NCBI GenBank assembly: GCA_003254925.1
Contig: QANZ01026059.1
Location: 1-64,000 of the forward strand
DNA from: Chamaecrista fasciculata
Taxonomy: Eukaryota > Streptophyta > Magnoliopsida > Fabales > Fabaceae
Reading direction: 5' to 3'
Length of the DNA stretch: 64,000 bases
In this document: positions 11,170-22,890 of the stretch, piece by piece
Numbering within the stretch: position 1 is the stretch's first letter
How the letters are laid out: each line of letters starts with the position of its first letter
Translations under genes and position numbers: made by a program
Notes under the pieces: model-generated
Databases searched by the model: none
What the model was told of the DNA's origin: nothing
What the model saw: the letters and a program-made list of their open reading frames with translations, nothing else

Positions 11170-12556
11170 TGTTGGAAAATTCCTTAAGGAACCCCTTCGT
11201 ATTTTTAGTATGTTTTGTTTTGATAAATTACAAAAATTTTGTATTAAATGTTTTATTATTTAAGGTAATTTGTAATTTCAAATTATGCCTTAAATGTATG
11301 ATATTCATTAGTTGCAAATTGATTTGGAATGATTATATGATGATTTGCAAGTGTTAAATTCATATTCCTTTTATAAAAAATAAAAAAAAAAAAAAAACTT
11401 TTTATATTCAGGTTCCTCTTATAAAAAGAAACATTTTATAATTAATGTGCTAATCTTGAATGATGATCTTAGTGATTAATTCATATGCTACACATTATGA
11501 ATGATTCTTTCTGATTGATATCATTGCAATAACTCAAATGGAAGAAGTTTCCTAATTCATTAATTCTATTTTGTGCAAGGATCTAAATAAGAAAGTTTTT
11601 TGAAATCTGTCTGCTGATAGCTGAGGAACTAGAATATGAGTCAGTTCTCAATAAAATCGTCTACTCAGCAAATCTTTTATAAAAAGAAATCAGACATGAT
11701 TAGAGCTTTATTTGGAAAGACATTCAATGGAGAATTGAAGAGTATTAGCTATGGGAGCATGAATTTCGATCATCTTCCTTGTGCATCAAGAGTATATATA
11801 GAAGAGGAATTCAAATGATTAAAGTTACAAATAGTATCAAAGCGTGAGAGAACAATTCTATTGTGTGCAATCTTACATTTGATGTAATCATCCTGTGTGG
11901 ATTATCTCTTAGTGAGAAACAATCTCTTTGTGAGAAAAACCAAACCCTTTCTACATCTTCTGATTTTGATTCCTTTAGTGGTGGTAGGTTGCCTTCCTCG
12001 GTTGTTGTGAAACCCTAGTGGTGATCCGTGAGTGGTTGCACTGTAAGAGGAGTGTTATAGGAACCTTGATACTACTCGGTGAGGATTTGTGGGGAACTGT
12101 AAAAGAAAAATTGTAAAACCTTTGGGGTGATCCTAGTTTTAGGTTGTTTCCATTGTATTGCTTAGTTTTGTCCACATAATATAAAATTCCCTTGCTTTGT
12201 GCTTGGGGAGTGGACGTAGAGTAAGGAGAAAAGCCTTTTATAAGGACTAGTTTCTTTGCTTGAATCACTATAAATATGTGGTGTACTTTCTCTACCCTTA
12301 ACTATTTTTTCCGCATTTACAAGTTAAGGAAATTGTTTTTATAAAAACTTCTTCAAGGAACCTAACGAGAAGGAAACTGATTTTTATGAGGAACCTAACG
12401 AGAAGGAAACTGATTTTTATAAGGAACCTAATGAGAAGGAAACAAATTTTTATAAGGAACCAGTTGTTCAAGTAATCTTAGTTTACTTCAAAAAAGTTTT
12501 TCAAAATCCTATTCAACCCCCTTCTAGGATTACTTATTAGTGCATTCTGACTAACA
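11170..12556 (+). repeat. 5' LTR of the gag-only element
   Basis: The LTR is 1387 bp long, from TGTTGGAAAATTCC to GCATTCTGACTAACA. It contains a 60-codon open frame (11636-11818) also present in the 3' LTR, and a 33-bp tandem repeat near its 3' end. The last 1 kb matches the 3' LTR closely. Confidence 0.9.
12352..12470 (+). repeat. 33-bp minisatellite in 5' LTR
   Basis: About three and a half copies of a 33-bp unit (AAGGAACCTAACGAGAAGGA...) would read KEPNEKETDFY per copy. The 3' LTR holds more copies at 14713-14935, so copy number has changed since the two LTRs were made identical at insertion. Confidence 0.85.
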
Positions 12557-12558
12557 AT

Positions 12559-12570
12559 TGGTATCAGAGC
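12559..12570 (+). other. primer-binding site, tRNA-iMet
   Basis: TGGTATCAGAGC lies two bases after the 5' LTR end. It is the perfect plant copia consensus complementary to initiator tRNA-Met. Confidence 0.92.
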
Positions 12571-12642
12571 TTGTGTCTCTATTTTGTAAGATTAACATCC
12601 TTGAGAAAAGATCCTAGTCAAGATACAGAACAACAACAACAA

Positions 12643-13843
12643 TTATGGATCATCCTCTTTGAACAGACCTCCATACTTTGATGGGATTGAATACATGTAC
12701 TGAAAGAATCGTATGTGAAGAATCTTCACAGAGTCCATTGACCCAACTCTATGGCACATCATTCAAAATGACCCTGTGGAGATCACCAAAGTGGAGAATG
12801 AGAGAACTGTTCCAAAACCCTTTGCTAAATGGGATGAAAATGATAAGAAAAGGTACTCTCTAAATAGTAAGGCTATTAATTGTATTTAATGTGCTGTGAA
12901 TGCAGAGGAATTCAAAAAGTTGTCTAGATGTGACACCACCTAAGAAATTTGGGACAAGCTGAAAATCACATATGAAGGAACCAGAGAGCTAAGGAACTCC
13001 AGAATTGATGTTCTACCAAAGGAATATGAGAACTTCGAGATGAAGGAAACAGAGAAGATAGATGAAATGTTCAAAAGATTCGGAAGGATCATCAATGATT
13101 TTGATTCCTTGGGAGAACATATAGATCAAGAGAAACTTGTAAGGAAAGTTGTAAGGAGTATCTCATCCATATGGGTGATGAAGGTAACAGCTCTCCACGA
13201 AAGTCAAAAACTGGAGACAATGACTATTGACGACTTTAGAGGAAACCTCCTAACGTATGAATCAACCTTCCTATCTAAGGAAGTTCAAAAATTCAAAAAC
13301 AAAGACATTGCTCACAAAGTCACCAACAGTGATGATGAGGAAGGAGATGAAACTGAAGACGATGATGACTTTGTGATATTGGCAAGGCGTTTAAAGAAGG
13401 TATTCAGAAGGAATCCTGTTGAAAGGAAACAATCAAATAAAGAAAATGGTGTCACTTGCTTCGAGTGCAAGAAGTCGGGACACACACGACCAGAGTGCCC
13501 ATTGCTCAAAAAGTCAAAATTCAAGCAGAAGAAAGCGATCGTTGCTAAATCCTCATGGGACGATGATGAGGATCTCCTAACCGTGGAAGCGGATGAGGAA
13601 ACAAAACTGGCGAATCTTTGTTTCATAGCCACATCTGAAGATAATGAGGTAGACACTGATTTTGATGATCTTGATTATTTTAGTATTGATGATATGATGA
13701 AAACTCTTGATTCATATTTAGATATTAGAAAGAAAAATAAAATCATGAGAAAAGAAAAGGCTAAATTAGAAGAGAAAGTAAAAAGCCTTGAGGAGAATGA
13801 CAAAAATGAGAGAAAAGAAAAGAATGAGGAAGATGAAAAGTGA
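12643..13843 (+). pseudogene. copia gag (UBN2 type), broken 5' end
   Basis: The intact part at 13040-13843 has 267 codons: a helical gag region (EMFKRFGRIINDFDSLGEHI, then ALHESQKLETMTIDDF), an acidic linker, a CCHC knuckle (CFECKKSGHTRPEC), and a long lysine/glutamate-rich coiled-coil-like tail. The region upstream from the likely start at 12643 has stops and frame changes. Gag packages element RNA in cytoplasmic particles. The tail fades directly into 3' LTR sequence near 13898. It is a decayed copy. Confidence 0.88.
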
Positions 13844-13897
13844 GAAAAGAAAAAGAAGAATTGGAAGAAAAGATTAAGAGTCTTGAGGATGAGAAAG

Positions 13898-15025
13898 AAA
13901 GAAGTTTCCTGATTCATTAATTCTATTTTGTGCAAGGATCTAAATAAGAAAGTTTTTTGAAATCTGTCTGCTGATAGCTGAGGAACTAGAATATGAGTCA
14001 ATTCTCAATAAATTCGTCTACTCAGCAAATCTTTTATAAAAAGAAATCAGACATGATTAGAGCTTTATTTGGAAAGACATTCAATGGAGAATTGAAGAGT
14101 ATTAGCTGTGGGAGCATTAATTTTGACCAGCTTCCTTGTGCATCAAGAGTATATATAGAAGAAGAATTCAAATGATCAAAGTTACAAATAGTATCAAAGC
14201 GTGAGTGAACAATTCTCTTGTGTGCAATCTTACATTTGATGTAATCATCCTGTGTGGATTATCTCTTAGTGAGAAACAATCTCTTTGTGAGAAAAACCAA
14301 ACCCTTTCTACATCTTCTGATTTTGATTCCTTTAGTGGTGGTAGGTTGCCTTTGTCAAATGTTGTGAAACCCTAGTGGTGATCCGTGAGTGGTTGCACTG
14401 TAAGAGGAGTGTTCTAAGAACCTTGATACTACCCGGTGAGGATTTGTGGGGAACTGTAAAAGAAAAATTGTAAAACCTTTAGGATGATCCTAGTTTTAGG
14501 TTGTTTCCATTGTATTGGTTAGTTTTGCCCACATAATATAAAATTCCCTTGCTTTGTGCTTGGGGAGTGGACGTAGAGTAAGGAGAAAAGGCTTTTATAA
14601 GGACTAGTATCTTTGCTTGAACCATTATAAATCTGTGGTGTACTTTCTCCACCCTTAACTTTTTATTTTCCGCATTTACAAGTTAAGGAAACAGTTTTTA
14701 TAGGGAACTTTGTCAAGGAACCTAACAAGAAGGAAACTGATTTTTATAAGGAACCTAACGAATACAAGTTAAGGAAATTGTTTCTATTGTATCTTTGTTT
14801 CCATTTTTATAAAGACTTTGTCAAGGTACCTAACGAGAAGGAAACTGATTTTTATAAGGAACCTAACAAGAAGGAAACAGATGTTGTTAAGGAACCTAAT
14901 GGGAAGGAAACAATTTTTTATAAGGAATCAGTTGTTCAAGTAATCTTAATTTACTTCAAAAAAGTTTTTCAAAATCCTATCCAACTCCCCTTCTAGGATT
15001 ACTTATTAGTGCATTCTGACTAACA
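13898..15025 (+). repeat. 5'-truncated 3' LTR of the gag-only element
   Basis: It starts within AAGAAGTTTCCT, equivalent to about 11540 in the 5' LTR, so the first 370 bp of the LTR and the polypurine tract are lost. It ends GCATTCTGACTAACA at 15025. The 60-codon frame (13993-14175) differs from its 5' partner at only a few residues. Confidence 0.9.
14713..14935 (+). repeat. expanded 33-bp minisatellite in 3' LTR
   Basis: Five or more imperfect copies of the 33-bp unit are seen, with part of the flanking LTR (ACAAGTTAAGGAAATTGTTT) duplicated into the array. The expansion explains much of the length difference from the 5' LTR. Confidence 0.8.
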
Positions 15026-15480
15026 ATGAGAACGAGCATTTAGGTTGCTTGGGAGTGTCTTGATTCCGGGTATGTAAAGCTGAACTCAGATGAGATGGCT
15101 ACGAGAGACAACAATGAAGTGGGGTGTGGAGCGTTGTTAAGAGATGATACAGGTAAATGGACCATTGGCTGCACAAGAAACTTGGGAGCTTGCTCTGCTT
15201 TCAAGGCAGAGATTTGGGGTATCGTAGATGGCCTTCGCTTGGCTAAGAAAATGCAGATGACTAGAGTGGTGGTGGAATGTGATTCTCAAGGATAATTGGG
15301 ATGTTCAATTCAAACACAATAGGGAAGCCAACAAGTGTCCTGACTGGCTCGCTGGGGGAGTTGGATCATGGCCTTGGTTATAAGGAATGGTTTCAAGCTC
15401 CTTGTGGTGTAACTGGTTTACTGCTTTCAGATGCTTTGGGGTCATATACCCTCGTGATGTTCAAGTGTAGTAAGAAGAAG
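15026..15480 (+). pseudogene. LINE RNase H domain (RVT_3) relic
   Basis: The frame reads VKLNSDEMATRDNNEVGCGA, then LLRDDTGKWTIG and ACSAFKAEIWGIVDGLRLA, then VVVECDSQG before a stop. These are the four core strands and acidic residues of plant LINE-type RNase H. A frame change follows, and a tail motif QAPCGVTGLLLSDALG is recognisable to about 15440. It is the C-terminal part of the relic begun at 10231. Confidence 0.85.
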
Positions 15481-15970
15481 AAAACTGATTTTAGACAGTG
15501 TGTAGAAAGAAGATAATTAAAGTAAAAGAAGAGTATAGAAAAAGAAAAAGAATTGGGAGAGAGGGAGAGTATTAAAATAATTATAGTTCTTTTTTTCTTA
15601 GCCCCAAAATAATTATGGTTCAACTGAAGTACTGAACTAATTTCTATCAAAATAACCATATCATATATTAGCATTTATTAATTACATTGCTATTTGTTAA
15701 GTTTTCATTTGTAATCTATTATTTAATATCTTATAAAACTAAAATTAAATAAATATTTAACTTTTCTCAATTAGTTAAATCAACAAACCTTCATGTGTTT
15801 GTTTCATCCCGTTGCATCATTTAAGTATTCAAATGTTATACACAAGCACAACTATACTAAATAGTCCCTAGGTATTACAAGCACATATTATTGTGATTGT
15901 GAAGGAGCCAAAAGTTATTACAAAAGGAAAACAACGACTTACATATGCACAAAGAATTCACAGTTTTTGC
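15481..15970. other. AT-rich spacer downstream of the channel gene
   Basis: No gene or mobile element is recognised. The part next to 15971 is probably the 3' untranslated region of the channel gene, whose stop codon lies at 15971-15973. Confidence 0.5.
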
Positions 15971-18900
15971 CTAGTGATTTTGAGAAGTGAAATCAGGCTC
16001 TGGTGGCTTCTGAGGCAGAAGAGGCAGCAATCTCTGAGGCATTCGGCTGCTATGTTCGGCATTTTGCCGCAAATTTCGTAGCGCATTGGCAGCGAACCTT
16101 GACGCATAAATGGTGGCACCAAGACTTGGTGTTGATGATGAACCATTCTCATTTGCCAAAGCATCTTGTAGCTTTCCTTCGGCTTCGCCCAATGACCTCT
16201 CTATCTTCTTTCTCGAGTGACGACGCCAAGCTGCTTGGATGAAACAGGCACCCCATGTCCTCCATTGCAAGGAATAGAATCTATACAAGCCATTGATAGG
16301 TAAACTAGATCATCAAATGATGCTTTTTCATACCTTTTCTTTTGATATAAATTATAAAGCAATGGTACTTTAAGAATAGTCATTTTTTGTTTGACACCTC
16401 ACATTGCACTTCACATAACATGACACTTCACACTGCACATAATCTTTCAATATGTTTTGGTCACAGATGACTAAGAGGGATAGAAACTAAATCTCAATCA
16501 TCTATGAAGTCCAAACAGAACAGTCATATCAGTAACCAAAACATATTGAAAGTTTGTATTAGACCCGAAATGATACTTTAAACACTTAATTTTGTCCATG
16601 TCCATATCCATGGTTTTATAGTCTATAGTAATTGCATATTTCCAGTGACAGTCATGTTTAATGTGAATTTACCTTTTTCTAATATTATGTTGTGAATAGA
16701 TTTGGTGGAAGACTGATTATGTAAAGGGTATGTTCAGATTGAGAGGAAGGGAAGAGAAAGGAAGAAAAAGTTTTGATTTATGTGTAAATTAAGGGAAGTT
16801 TCTAAAAGAAAAATTTATGGTTTTGTATGATTCATGCATATTTTCTCCTATAATGCAGCATTGTTGTATAAGAAAGTGATGACGATTTGCCAAGTCTTGC
16901 CTGAAAGTGTGTTGGAGTTGTTTGCTATGAAGTCGTCGAAACTGGGAAGCAACAAACTTCAAGTCGTCAGCCATGAGAGCAAAAGCTTCAACTTCAGATA
17001 TAGTTTCAACTGTTCGAGTCGAAATGGGAAGATTTGTAGTGGAATTGGGATCCAAGGCCCATGTTAGAAGCTCTTCTCCACAGAAATCACCAGCTTTAAG
17101 AACAGAATAGTTAAAGAAACCAGTTCTTCCACCATTTGTTGTCATAGTAGCAAGGTTTCCTCGTATAATGAAGAGCATTTCATCGACCGGATCTCCTTCG
17201 CGAACAATGTAGCTCTTTTCTGTATAAAGAATTGGTTTCAATCTATCACACATTGCATCCAGCAACCGTTCATCCATTTTCTCAAAGATAGGCACCTAAA
17301 TCAACAAGAACCCAATCATGTCATTACACTTGTATATGTATTCAGAGATGAAAAGCTCAAAACATGAACATATCTAAAGTTAACGCAGTTTTCTGAAATA
17401 ACCGTACTAAGTGTATAACAAGAAGACATGTAGTTACATCTATTCATGATTAACATGGTCCATCTTTCTTTTATAGATTGAGTGTACCTAAGAACCTCTT
17501 CGTAAAAATAGGATTGATTATGTATGATAGTATGATACCCACTTTTTTCAGCAAAGCCAAGCAAAGATGACGTTTTATGTCCCTTCTGAGGTCTTTAGGA
17601 AGGTTGTGAATTAATGCTTCCTCTTCAACACCCCGATTTTCTTGCCATTTGTAATGTTCGTACCGTCTAATTCTTTGCCTTAAGTTTTCAGGTAGCATAC
17701 GATGAGACATCCATCGCTCTGCATCTCTTCTTTTGACTCTCATTTCTTCAACTCTAACAGTTGTAGATTGCAGATATTTCTGTAAACAATGCATGGCACA
17801 ACTAATGAATTCATTGAATGAGGAGGCTTAACATATATAGCCCTTTCGATGACACCCAAAAAAAGATGAAAATTTGATTGAGTTCATTTTGTATATAGCT
17901 TTATTTCATTTTTCTCACGTAAGGTTTATGATGTGTATTTCAGCTACTTGTAAAAACTATAAATATTTCAGAGGTCAAGTGAGAAACATGTATTTGTCTA
18001 CGGCTAGAGCAAAATGCCAGCAGATTTTAGAGTTCTTCTATCTCAGCTAACTAATTTGAAACTGCGAAGCATCGAAGTTTCAGAGAGAAAGGTGTTGTGT
18101 TTAGTGTTCATGTCAACTTTCACATCTCCGAGGTTTGAGGATACTGATGAATCAGATACATGAATAGACAAGATTCTATCATGTTATGTTATGAATATAT
18201 GTGATGTCTAATCCTTACAAAGACATACCTGCATGTTTCCGATAAGCAATGAAAACAAAACCAACCCAGCGATGGCAATGAAAATAGCAAATATTATCTC
18301 CCCAACGTAAGTACTTGTCGTGAGGTTTTGTCCAAGGCAACTGCAAAACAAAGGAACAAAAACAATAATTCCATGTGAACTAAAGGGGCAAAACTGTAAA
18401 GAGAAAGACATAAAGGTTTTAAGGTTCCATAACATGTGGATCTTGCATATGAAAGTGACCAAGAGAGAATATCATTCACGAACCTTAAATTGCGCAAACC
18501 CCACCAAAAGCAGTAGAAGAACTTCTGAGGAAAATTCATGGTTGACTCTACCACATTATTGTTCAGGGCATCACCAAATATTCCAAAATTGAACGTTAAG
18601 GTATCACTAGGATAGCAAGAACTATTAAGAACTGAGAAAATATTAAGATTGTGGTCACAGCTTGCATATGAACGATCATACAATGTGGCATTCTTCAACA
18701 CTTTGCGCCAGCAACGAAGCTCTGATTCTACAGAAAACAGGTACCAGAAAGCTCCAACCACCTGGCATGCGGAATTTATTAGGGTGAAATAGAATCTAAG
18801 GATGGTATCTAGAAACATATATAGCGATCAGTTACATAAGTAAGCAATAAAATTATGCTTACATGACTTGCTAGCATATAGAGAAAAAGATTATAGGCAG

Positions 18901-21051
18901 CTCCAGCCCATGCTGTCTCTGTGAGTATGCCAGAAGTTCTTGTTACTTCTTTGAATAATGGGTAGATGCGTAGGAGTCTTGGGATATACTGAACTAAGAC
19001 CATATAAGTCAACAAGTCCTTAGCCACAAACGGAACTGAGCCTTTCAGGCTTGGAATGATAGCTAAAACAACAACCTGAATAATTAAGAACACATTAAAT
19101 CAAAGGTGTTAAATCATCACATTATGTGTATGACTTCATGTTCATGCTTTAAGAATAATGCTTTTCCCAGGCCATTAAACTCAGTCCAAATTATACTCGA
19201 AATGAGTAGAGAAGGGAGATAGATACCTGTGGAAGTGGAAAGATTGATAATATGTCAATGATAAAGTAAGAAGATAAGTATCTCTTCACTATGGCCCGAC
19301 GATCATTGACCAGCTCACCCCTTCCAAACACTCGAGAAGAAGGAGCAATAAAACCAGTTTGAAACTGAAAGATTATGTGAAGAATGTAGAAAAGATCAAA
19401 GAAAGTACGAAGAACAGAAGCTGTAATCCGCAAGGTTCCATCCAATTGAAGGCATTTCTTTGAGTCTACAATAACTGGGATGTAAAAAAACAACGGGTCA
19501 ACAGAGACTGCTAGCACACATGTGACTACAAATATTTTGTTCCATCTTTGAAGGAGTGGCCCCTGTGGATCAAGAATTTTGCTTCTAGAAGCCGAGTTTT
19601 TAGGTGGTCCATTATCACTTACAGGATGGACTATTGAGGATTTTCTCAAGTTTTTTATCTTCTCAGACCCACTATCAAGTCGTCTTCTGATACTATCTAA
19701 AATAGCGCTTACGCTAGGCCTAAGTTTTCTTCCATGGTATCCATTGTCACTAGAATCTTTCTGCTCAATACTAAAAGATGATTCTGATTTCCAATCCTCA
19801 AATCTGCATAGAAAAATTAACATGGTAAGTAGCTTTAGTTAAGTATCATGTATATTATATATATATATATATAATAGCAGAAATACTTCACAAGGGCAAA
19901 ACCAATGTATTTATTTACAAATACCAAGTCAATAAAAAGCAGACAAAAGACATGTCAGAAGTGAGTCCCATTGAATGAATGTCCACCTTCTACTGTCTTG
20001 GCATATGTTTACCAGGTCTAGCCAAGAAATTCTCATGTTTAAGTTTCTACTTACAAAATCAAATCAGTTTCAAATAAAAGTGTATATTAATGATTTGGTC
20101 CTTGAAAGAAAAGATTATAAAACTCAATTCCTCAAAGATGCAAATACAATCAATTTGGTCCTCCTTTTATTACGATACTAATCAAACTTCAATGAAAAAT
20201 ATGATTTTCTAGTATCAAATGTTAAGTGTAGTGTCAACAAAATTTAAGACGACGTCAGATTCGTCATCAAATTTCAGTTAGTATTTTTTAAAAACGGAAC
20301 AAGTTAATTGTAATGGCATCTTTCATCGACTAAATCTTATAAATTTATCTTTTAGGGACTAAACTGATAAATTTATAATCCTATAAGGACCAAATCATGA
20401 ATTTACTCCAAAAAAAAAATAAAAGGAGTACAGCCCAATAACAGAGTACTGCATAATCCAGATCTCAAAAAGTCTTCGTTTAATAATCATTAGGAGAGGT
20501 AGGTGGAGATCGTGGAACAAATTCCACTGGACAAATCAATTAGTAGATTGAACTTTTGAAGAATTAAAAGAAATGAGTTAACTAATGGTTTAGTCCCTGA
20601 AAGATGGTAACTGTATTAATTCAATCCTCAAAAGATAAAACTACAAAACCTAGTCCCTGAAAACATAATTACAATCAATTTGGTCTCTTTGTAAAAGAAA
20701 CTAACTGATAATGATAAATCATACTGTTTGTAGCACAGTATAACACAAAAAGAAGTATCCACGTGGAAAGAGCAAATTAAAAATTAGATTTGTCGATACA
20801 TCTAAACTAGTAAATTTAATAAGGGATCAAGTTTATTATAATTGCATCTTTGGCAGGAAGAAATATAAAAAATATAAGAACAGAAGAAGCAGAAATATCA
20901 GATTAGAGGCAGAACATGAGATTCTTGAACTTTGCAGAGAAATGCAAATGCACTATTAGTAAAACTAAATACTGCAGAAATATGTAGCAACATGTGGGAG
21001 GAAGAATTTTGAGCAAACGAACCTCACAAATTTATGTCCCTTTTCAGACAT
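15971..21051 (-). CDS. CNGC: cyclic nucleotide-gated ion channel, plant group I
   Basis: Eight coding exons: 21051-21023, 19803-19227, 19075-18863, 18761-18484, 18340-18229, 17779-17543, 17295-16901 and 16280-15971. Phases agree and give 716 residues. The protein is a plasma-membrane-type cation channel gated by cyclic nucleotides and calmodulin. Visible parts are a basic N-terminus starting MSEKGHKFVRFEDW, the first membrane segment (KIFVVTCVLAVSVDPLFF), S4/S5 (YIPRLLRIYPLF), a pore FWWGLRNLS-CLGQNL at about 358-372, a cyclic nucleotide-binding domain at about 490-610 with the plant motif LKAGDFCGEELLTWALDP (548-565), and an IQ calmodulin site at about 624-640. The short first exon and the length match Arabidopsis CNGC1 and its close relatives; the exact orthologue is not settled. 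The seventh intron has a GC donor. Intron 1 (1.2 kb) holds MITE-like repeats. Confidence 0.96.
16281..16900 (-). other. GC-AG intron of the channel gene
   Basis: The join between the cyclic nucleotide-binding domain and the IQ exon needs donor AG|GCAAGA at 16901/16900 and acceptor TATAG| at 16281. The phase (AG|A, arginine) and the family alignment (QHTFR-FYSLQWR) leave no good GT alternative. GC-AG introns are a known minor class with consensus AG|GCAAGT. Confidence 0.88.
20085..20860. repeat. GGTCC-type foldback repeats in channel intron 1
   Basis: A first block starts near 20088 (TTAATGATTTGGTCCTTGAAAG) and ends near 20400 with the near-inverse (AAGGACCAAATCATGAA). A second similar block (TTTAGTCCCTGAAAG...) follows to about 20860. 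Both look like non-autonomous DNA elements. Their target duplications are unclear. Confidence 0.4.
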
Positions 21052-22080
21052 GATGATGGTGCTTCCACATCCAGTGAGAAAATTTGATGTTTGAAGAGAG
21101 AAACACTTCAAAAAGTCTAAAATAAAACTGAAAGCTGCAAAACCCAACTTCAAATTACTGTCCTTCTCGTAAATATCTATCTAAGGCAATGCACATGTGA
21201 CCCAAAAAAAAAAGGGAAGGGGAGGAAATTATTATTTTATTCTCCAATATAAGCTATTCAGCAAAGTATAAAATTGGAACGACACCCAAGTATAATATTA
21301 ACTATTAGTATTACCAACCATCAGGGTACTTCAATTTCAATATTCAAATTACCAAAGTCAAGTCAATCCAAAAAGTCAAGAAATCACCAGGCTCACCTAC
21401 CCAATAGGAATGAACTTGCAAATAACTCCATAGGGATTGAATTGAAGCATAAGATGAATCAAATCGAATGAACTAGGAACGAACTATATAGAATCAAACA
21501 GAGGCATAATGAAGTAATTAAATGAATATCAAACACTTATGACTACCAAGGGATCATACACGATCACTTCACAAAAGACGGATGATGAACACAAAATAAA
21601 AAGCTTGCAAGAAGTTGAAAAGCAAAAACTGGGTTTCAAATTTTCACAGAGCAGAAGGGAAGAGGAAACAAACCAACCTTCAATATCTTAAGAATGATCG
21701 AACAGCGTGAAGGGTATTGTTGGTTTCCTCTCTTTTGTTTCTTTTTTCCCACTCTTTCTCGGGAACCAAACAAGAGGGTTGTAGTGTGCGTATTCCAAAG
21801 AGAAGAAATACAAATTCCCCAAAGTAAAACAAGGCTTGACACTTTGGGAGAGAAGGTTGAAGGAAGAGAGAATGTGTGTACATGTGTAAGAGAGAGAGAG
21901 ATACTGAGAATTGTCATGGTGGCGAGCGAAATAGAGAACGAAAGGAAGACTGAGTCCACGCTGTGAGAGTAGTCAATGGGAGGCTTTATCTTAAAGGAGA
22001 ATTGAGAAGTGAGATCATCCAATCATAAAATTGCATTTGGTAACCCAAGGCGCATGTAGGGATATGTTATTGTTAACTCT
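21052..22080 (-). promoter_or_regulatory. 5' untranslated and promoter region of the channel gene
   Basis: This kilobase upstream of the start codon has no conserved coding frame. The stretch near 21650-21960 is purine-rich on the plus strand, including a short GA run at 21889-21900, as is common in plant 5' untranslated regions. The transcription start cannot be fixed from the sequence. Confidence 0.4.
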
Positions 22081-22111
22081 TAACTAAGTGATTGGCCAAA
22101 AAAAAAAAAAA

Positions 22112-22113
22112 NN
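22112..22113. other. assembly ambiguity in a poly(A) run
   Basis: Two N bases lie within a run of A from about 22096 to 22133. The true length of the run is unknown. Confidence 0.95.
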
Positions 22114-22439
22114 AAAAAAAAAAAAAAAAAAAACTCTTAACTAAGTGAAAGGGTTCGATTTATGATTTTCGGTATAGAATAACTTTAAATTTTGATCAAA
22201 GTAATTTTACTCAAGTTCATCCGATCATAAATTTTGATTTCATAATTTTACTAAGTTTTAATTTTATCTCATAACTTTTTCTGATGAACTTTTAGTCTCA
22301 CTTTTGGACAAATTGCATAAATTAATCTCATATCTTAATAAAGAGTTTCATTGTGAATCACACTTGACATAAATATATGGGACTAATTTTGTATCTAGCT
22401 TAAAAATATGAGACCAATTCTACAACCTGATCAAAAGAT

Positions 22440-22882
22440 TAAGGGTGGCAATGGGTAGAGTACCCCCATCATTTTGTCAATCTGTATCTGTATATGCTTA
22501 TCATATCCAATATTCGATAATTTAGTATTCGTACCTTATTCGTTATCTGATATCTAACGGGTACCCTAAGTATCCGAAATACCCAAAAAAAGTGGATATA
22601 GGATAGGATATCCTAATTTAAAAATCGGATATATCTAATATCCAATACACAATATCTGTTAATTAAAATAAATAATAAAATATCATTCTATAGGGTATTG
22701 AAAATCGAGAACCCTAACTATCTGTTCATTTTAAATGGATATCGGATAGTTGAAGCAATATCTATATCCATCCAATATTCGATATTTTTTTGTTTTTCAC
22801 TATCCCTAGACGGATACCGGATATTTTTTACTAGTGGATTCAGGACAGGTATCCTAGATGCCCGTCCAAATTGCCATCCCTA
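22440..22882. mobile_element. hAT-type MITE, 8-bp TSD CAAAAGAT
   Basis: The 443-bp element has ends TAAGGGTGGCAA and TTGCCATCCCTA, an imperfect terminal inverted repeat close to the TAGGGGTGGCAA type common in hAT elements. It is flanked by a perfect 8-bp duplication CAAAAGAT (22432-22439 and 22883-22890). The interior is made of GGATATCC/GGGTATCC-like palindromic pieces and has no transposase. It sits in an older block of 'gatatgagaccaa' repeats. Confidence 0.85.
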
Positions 22883-22890
22883 CAAAAGAT

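Larger units (their letters stand above)
11170..15025 (+). mobile_element. pol-less copia-type element, TSD ATGAG
   Basis: The element has a 5' LTR (11170-12556), a primer-binding site, a gag frame and a 3' LTR that lacks its first part (about 13898-15025). A perfect target duplication ATGAG flanks it (11165-11169 and 15026-15030). There is no protease, integrase, reverse transcriptase or RNase H: the end of gag runs straight into the middle of the 3' LTR. Any movement would have needed enzymes from an intact relative, unless the deletion came after insertion. It splits a LINE RNase H gene. Confidence 0.92.

Noticed and set aside
11636-11818. 60-codon frame repeated in both LTRs as a possible small gene
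   Set aside because: It lies within LTRs of a decayed element. Its presence in both LTRs follows from LTR duplication, and no domain is recognised. Kept only as part of a finding.
21636-22022. 128-codon minus-strand frame upstream of the channel gene
   Set aside because: Low-complexity serine/leucine composition, no domain, and a position fitting the leader of the channel gene.
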